Part shown: piece after piece, positions 21,048 through 23,475 of the stretch
Layout: each line of letters starts with the position of its first letter
Position numbering within the stretch: position 1 is the stretch's first letter
From: JBGSIZ01 sp041742255
GTDB lineage: Bacteria > Pseudomonadota > Alphaproteobacteria > Rhodobacterales > Rhodobacteraceae
Length of the DNA stretch: 23,475 bases
Direction: 5' to 3'
Assembly (NCBI GenBank): GCA_041742255.1
Contig: JBGSIZ010000033.1
Span: 1 to 23,475 of the forward strand
Position numbers and translations under genes: made by a program
The notes under the pieces: model-generated
The model's input: only the letters and a program-made list of their open reading frames with translations
Told to the model about the DNA's origin: nothing
Database searches by the model: none

Positions 21048-21155
21048 TTAGACAGGGATTCCCCCACCGCATCCGCACCGGGTCCCCCTCGTCAATTGTC
21101 CGCACCGCGCAGAAGTGGTCTGACGCCACTAAGCCAGAATACAAGGGAGTCGGCG

Positions 21156-21494
21156 ATGAAGAAGATCGAAGCGATCATCAAACCCTTCAAACTCGACGAA
21201 GTGAAAGAAGCACTTCAGGACGTCGGGGTCCAAGGGCTCTCCGTGGTCGAGGTCAAGGGCTTCGGCCGCCAAAAAGGTCACACCGAACTCTATCGGGGTG
21301 CTGAATACGTCGTGGACTTCCTGCCCAAGGTGAAAATCGAGGTCGTGATCCCCGACGATCAGGTCGATGGGGCCATCGCGGCCATCATCGGTGCTGCCAA
21401 AACCGACAAGATCGGCGACGGCAAGATCTTTGTTTCGACCGTGGAACAGGCCATCCGCATCCGGACGGGCGAATCAGGCGACGACGCGCTCTGA
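21156..21494 (+). CDS. glnB: Nitrogen regulatory protein P-II
   Basis: A 112-residue trimeric sensor of 2-oxoglutarate, ATP and ADP that controls glutamine synthetase and NtrB. It begins M-K-K-I-E-A-I-I-K-P-F-K-L-D-E-V. The T-loop (about 37-55) includes G-R-Q-K-G-H-T-E-L-Y-R-G-A-E-Y, with the uridylylated Tyr51. Later come the V-I-P-D-D-Q and G-D-G-K-I-F-V motifs and the C-terminal I-R-I-R-T-G-E. AAGGGAG lies eight bases before the ATG. The upstream region has NtrC-like sites, and glnA follows after 39 bases in the same operon. Confidence 0.97.
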   Translation: MKKIEAIIKPFKLDEVKEALQDVGVQGLSVVEVKGFGRQKGHTELYRGAEYVVDFLPKVKIEVVIPDDQVDGAIAAIIGAAKTDKIGDGKIFVSTVEQAIRIRTGESGDDAL

Positions 21495-21533
21495 CGCCTT
21501 CCCAACTTACAACCACTCCAAGAGGACCAAGGG

Positions 21534-22940
21534 ATGAACAACAAGGACGTTCTTGAACTTATCAAAGAGGACGGCATCGAATACGTCGATGTCCGTTTCA
21601 CCGACCCAAAAGGCAAACTGCAGCACGTCACGCTGATTGCGGATCTGGTCGACGAAGACTTCTTCTAAGAAGGCTTCATGTTCGACGGCTCGTCGATCGC
21701 AGGCTGGAAATCCATCGACCAGTCGGACATGAAACTCATGCCCGACGCCAGCTCGGCCTATGTTGATCCCTTCTATGCTGAACGGACGCTGTGCATTCAC
21801 TGCGACGTCGTGGAACCGGACACCGGCGAAGCCTACGACCGTTGCCCGCGCCAGATCGCGAAAAAGGCCGAGGCCTATCTGAAATCCTCCGGCATCGGCG
21901 ACACCGCCTATTTCGGTCCCGAAGCGGAATTTTTCCTCTTTGACGACGTGCGCTATTCGCTGACCCCGTCCAAAGTGGCGTTCGAAATCGACGCCGAAGA
22001 CGCGGCGTGGAACACCGACACCGAATACGACAGCGGCAACCTTGGCCACCGTGCGCCCCACAAGGGCGGCTATTTCCCGGTCAACCCGGTGGATACCGCT
22101 CAGGACATCCGGGGCGAAATGCTCTCGACCATGAAACGCATGGGCATCCGGGTCGATAAACACCACCACGAAGTGGCGACCTGCCAGCACGAATTGGGCA
22201 TGGTGTTCGGCGGTCTGGTCGAACAGGCCGACAACATCCAGAAATACAAATACGTCATCCACAACGTGGCCGCCGCCTACGGCAAAACGGCCACCTTTAT
22301 GCCCAAACCCATGAAAGGGGACAACGGCTCGGGGATGCACGTCAACATGTCGATCTGGAAAGGCGGCAAACCGCTGTTCGCAGGCGACAAATACGCCGAC
22401 CTCAGCCAAGAGGCGCTCTATTTCATCGGCGGCATCCTCAAACACGCCAAGGCGCTCAACGCGATCACCAACCCGGCGACCAACTCCTACAAACGCCTGA
22501 TCCCCGGCTTCGAGGCCCCCGTGCTGCGCGCGTTCTCGGCCCGCAACCGCTCGGGCTGCGTCCGTATTCCGTGGACAGAATCGCCCAAGGCCAAACGTGT
22601 CGAGGCCCGCTTCCCCGATCCGGCAGCAAACCCCTATCTGGCGTTCGCCGCACTCATGATGGCCGGCCTTGACGGCATCAAGAACAAGATCGACCCCGGC
22701 CCGGCGTCCGACAAAGACCTCTACGACCTGCCGCCCGAAGAACTGGCACAGATCCCGACGGTCTGCGGTTCGCTGCGCGAAGCCCTCGAAGAACTCGACA
22801 AAGACATGGATTTCCTCCTCGTCGGCGACGTGTTCACCCGTGAACAGCTGGAGGCCTACATGGCGCTCAAGTGGGAAGAAGTGTACGAATACGAACACAC
22901 GCCCCACCCGGTGGAATACAAGTTGTATTACAGCTGCTGA
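21534..22940 (+). pseudogene. glnA: Glutamine synthetase (type I) interrupted by an in-frame TAA at codon 45
   Basis: The full frame from ATG 21534 to TGA 22940 would give 468 residues, the normal GSI-beta length. It aligns with E. coli GlnA from the first residues (E-D-G-I-E-Y-V-D-V-R-F-T-D-P-K-G-K) through the F-D-G-S-S-I-A-G-W loop (50-58). The catalytic N-G-S-G-M-H block, F-S-A-R-N-R-S and the adenylylation motif D-L-Y-D-L-P near residue 398 follow. Codon 45 is TAA (21666-21668), where E. coli has Glu45; GAA to TAA is one change. Everything else is intact, and TAA ends rpsF and rpsR normally. An ATG at 21678 (codon 49) with AAGAAGG upstream could give a 420-residue product lacking the first 48 residues. 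That product keeps Asp51 and all later motifs but loses part of the N-terminal domain. A sequence error is an equal possibility. Confidence 0.85.
21659..21680 (+). other. In-frame stop and possible restart site inside glnA
   Basis: The codons read TTC TTC TAA GAA GGC TTC ATG. The AAGAAGG overlapping the stop is a fair Shine-Dalgarno match four bases before the ATG at 21678. Termination and re-initiation could therefore in principle be coupled. With GAA in place of TAA the segment would be the perfect palindrome CTTCTTCGAAGAAG. Confidence 0.8.
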
Positions 22941-22965
22941 TCCCGGCACCGACCCAAAATCTCAG

Positions 22966-22992
22966 AAGGCGGCCCGCGTGGCCGCCTTTTTT
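22966..22992 (+). terminator. Intrinsic terminator after glnA
   Basis: The nine-pair stem AAGGCGGCC / GGCCGCCTT (loop CGCGT) is followed by TTTTTT in total. It starts 25 bases after the glnA stop and ends the glnB-glnA transcript. Confidence 0.9.
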
Positions 22993-23142
22993 GTTGCCCG
23001 AAATCGCTGGACAAAGGATCACGTCACGACGTCCCCGACGAACAATCCGGGACAACGCATCGCATTGTTGCCCAATTCCGGACATGATGGTTTCCAATTC
23101 CGCTGGCAATGAAACAACAAGGGCGGGATTGAGGATAACCAG

Positions 23143-23475
23143 ATGACGATCAGCGGTCACACTGTCCAACGTCACGCGACGCTTTCGGCGGCGCACCGTG
23201 GCGCGCTGAAACAGGCGGCGCAGCATCTGGTGCAGTGCCTGACGTTGGAAACCGGGGCGCGGCCCGCAATCCGTCGTCCCGGCCCCGGCCTGCTGATCCT
23301 TGATCTGCCGTCAGGCACCGTTGAAATACAGGTGACCGACCAGACTTTGACGCTTACCCTGTCGCCAACCCACGCGCCCGACGACCCCGAAACCGCCGAC
23401 CTCCTCCTTGGCCGGATCGGGGAAACCCTTGCGCAGGCACTCCCCGGCCTTTGGCTGCGCCCCGTCGCACATGCC
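23143..23475 (+). CDS. Unrecognised protein, N-terminal part (cut at right edge)
   Basis: An open frame of 111 codons runs from ATG 23143 to the window end without a stop. GAGGAT lies nine bases upstream. The translation begins M-T-I-S-G-H-T-V-Q-R-H-A-T-L-S-A-A-H-R and includes the hydrophobic strands G-L-L-I-L-D-L-P-S-G and V-E-I-Q-V-T-D-Q-T-L-T-L-T-L. A leucine-rich helix follows (T-A-D-L-L-L-G-R-I-G). There is no signal peptide or membrane segment. I do not recognise the family. It starts 151 bases after the glnA terminator, so it should have its own promoter; none is convincing. Confidence 0.62.
   Translation, partial: MTISGHTVQRHATLSAAHRGALKQAAQHLVQCLTLETGARPAIRRPGPGLLILDLPSGTVEIQVTDQTLTLTLSPTHAPDDPETADLLLGRIGETLAQALPGLWLRPVAHA

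Noticed and set aside
21666..21668. Reassigned stop codon, selenocysteine or pyrrolysine at the glnA TAA
   Set aside because: Selenocysteine uses TGA and pyrrolysine uses TAG. TAA ends rpsF and rpsR here in the normal way, so general reassignment is not supported.
21507..22949. Long minus-strand frame opposite glnA
   Set aside because: It is valine-, histidine- and phenylalanine-rich, without motifs, and is explained by codon bias of glnA on the other strand.
22993..23142. Gene or RNA between glnA and the last gene
   Set aside because: The stretch has short repeats such as CAATTCCG, but no frame with a ribosome site and no clear RNA fold.

Overview
The window is a stretch of high-GC chromosome from an alphaproteobacterium, almost certainly a member of the Rhodobacterales (Roseobacter group). 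This rests on an RcGTA-type gene transfer agent (GTA) cluster next to fabD-fabG-acpP-fabF-mltG, a stand-alone Hint-domain protein, an rpsF-rpsR-rplI operon with extended S6 and L9 tails, and a glnB-glnA pair behind NtrC-like sites. No IS element, integrase, CRISPR array or rRNA was seen.

Layout. (1) 1-5847, minus strand: the head half of a GTA structural cluster. Reading right to left it holds gp1 (small terminase), gp2 (large terminase), gp3 (portal), gp3.5 (small membrane protein), gp4 (prohead protease), gp5 (capsid), gp6 (adaptor) and gp7 (stopper, cut by the window edge). All frames are intact. (2) 6034-11471, minus strand: mltG, fabF, acpP, a TetR-family regulator, fabG and fabD. A strong terminator hairpin lies between mltG and GTA gp1. 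(3) 11543-12148, minus strand: a two-helix membrane protein of unknown function, divergent from (4) 12406-13703, plus strand: rpsF-rpsR-rplI with a clear promoter and a possible S6:S18-type leader. (5) 13893-15851, plus strand: a Tat-exported cyclic phosphodiesterase/3'-nucleotidase (cpdB-like). (6) 15898-17239: a divergent pair of small exported proteins of unknown function. (7) 17297-18736, minus strand: trigger factor and tRNA-Leu(UAG). (8) 18907-19374, plus strand: a Hint-fold protein that has lost its expected catalytic residues. (9) 19430-20983, minus strand: bifunctional NAD(P)H-hydrate repair enzyme. (10) 21156-22940, plus strand: glnB and glnA. (11) 23143 to the end, plus strand: an unrecognised partial gene.

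The most striking observation is in glnA. The reading frame of glutamine synthetase carries a TAA at codon 45, where a glutamate is expected. Otherwise the frame is full length and well conserved. An ATG with a Shine-Dalgarno-like sequence lies nine bases after the stop. It is either a real nonsense mutation or two-piece gene, or a sequence error.

Most of the window is housekeeping: fatty-acid synthesis, ribosomal proteins, protein folding, nitrogen assimilation and cofactor repair. The GTA is the only phage-like module. Its intact frames and housekeeping setting fit a vertically inherited, functional GTA rather than a recent prophage. No gene-free stretch exceeds 300 bases.
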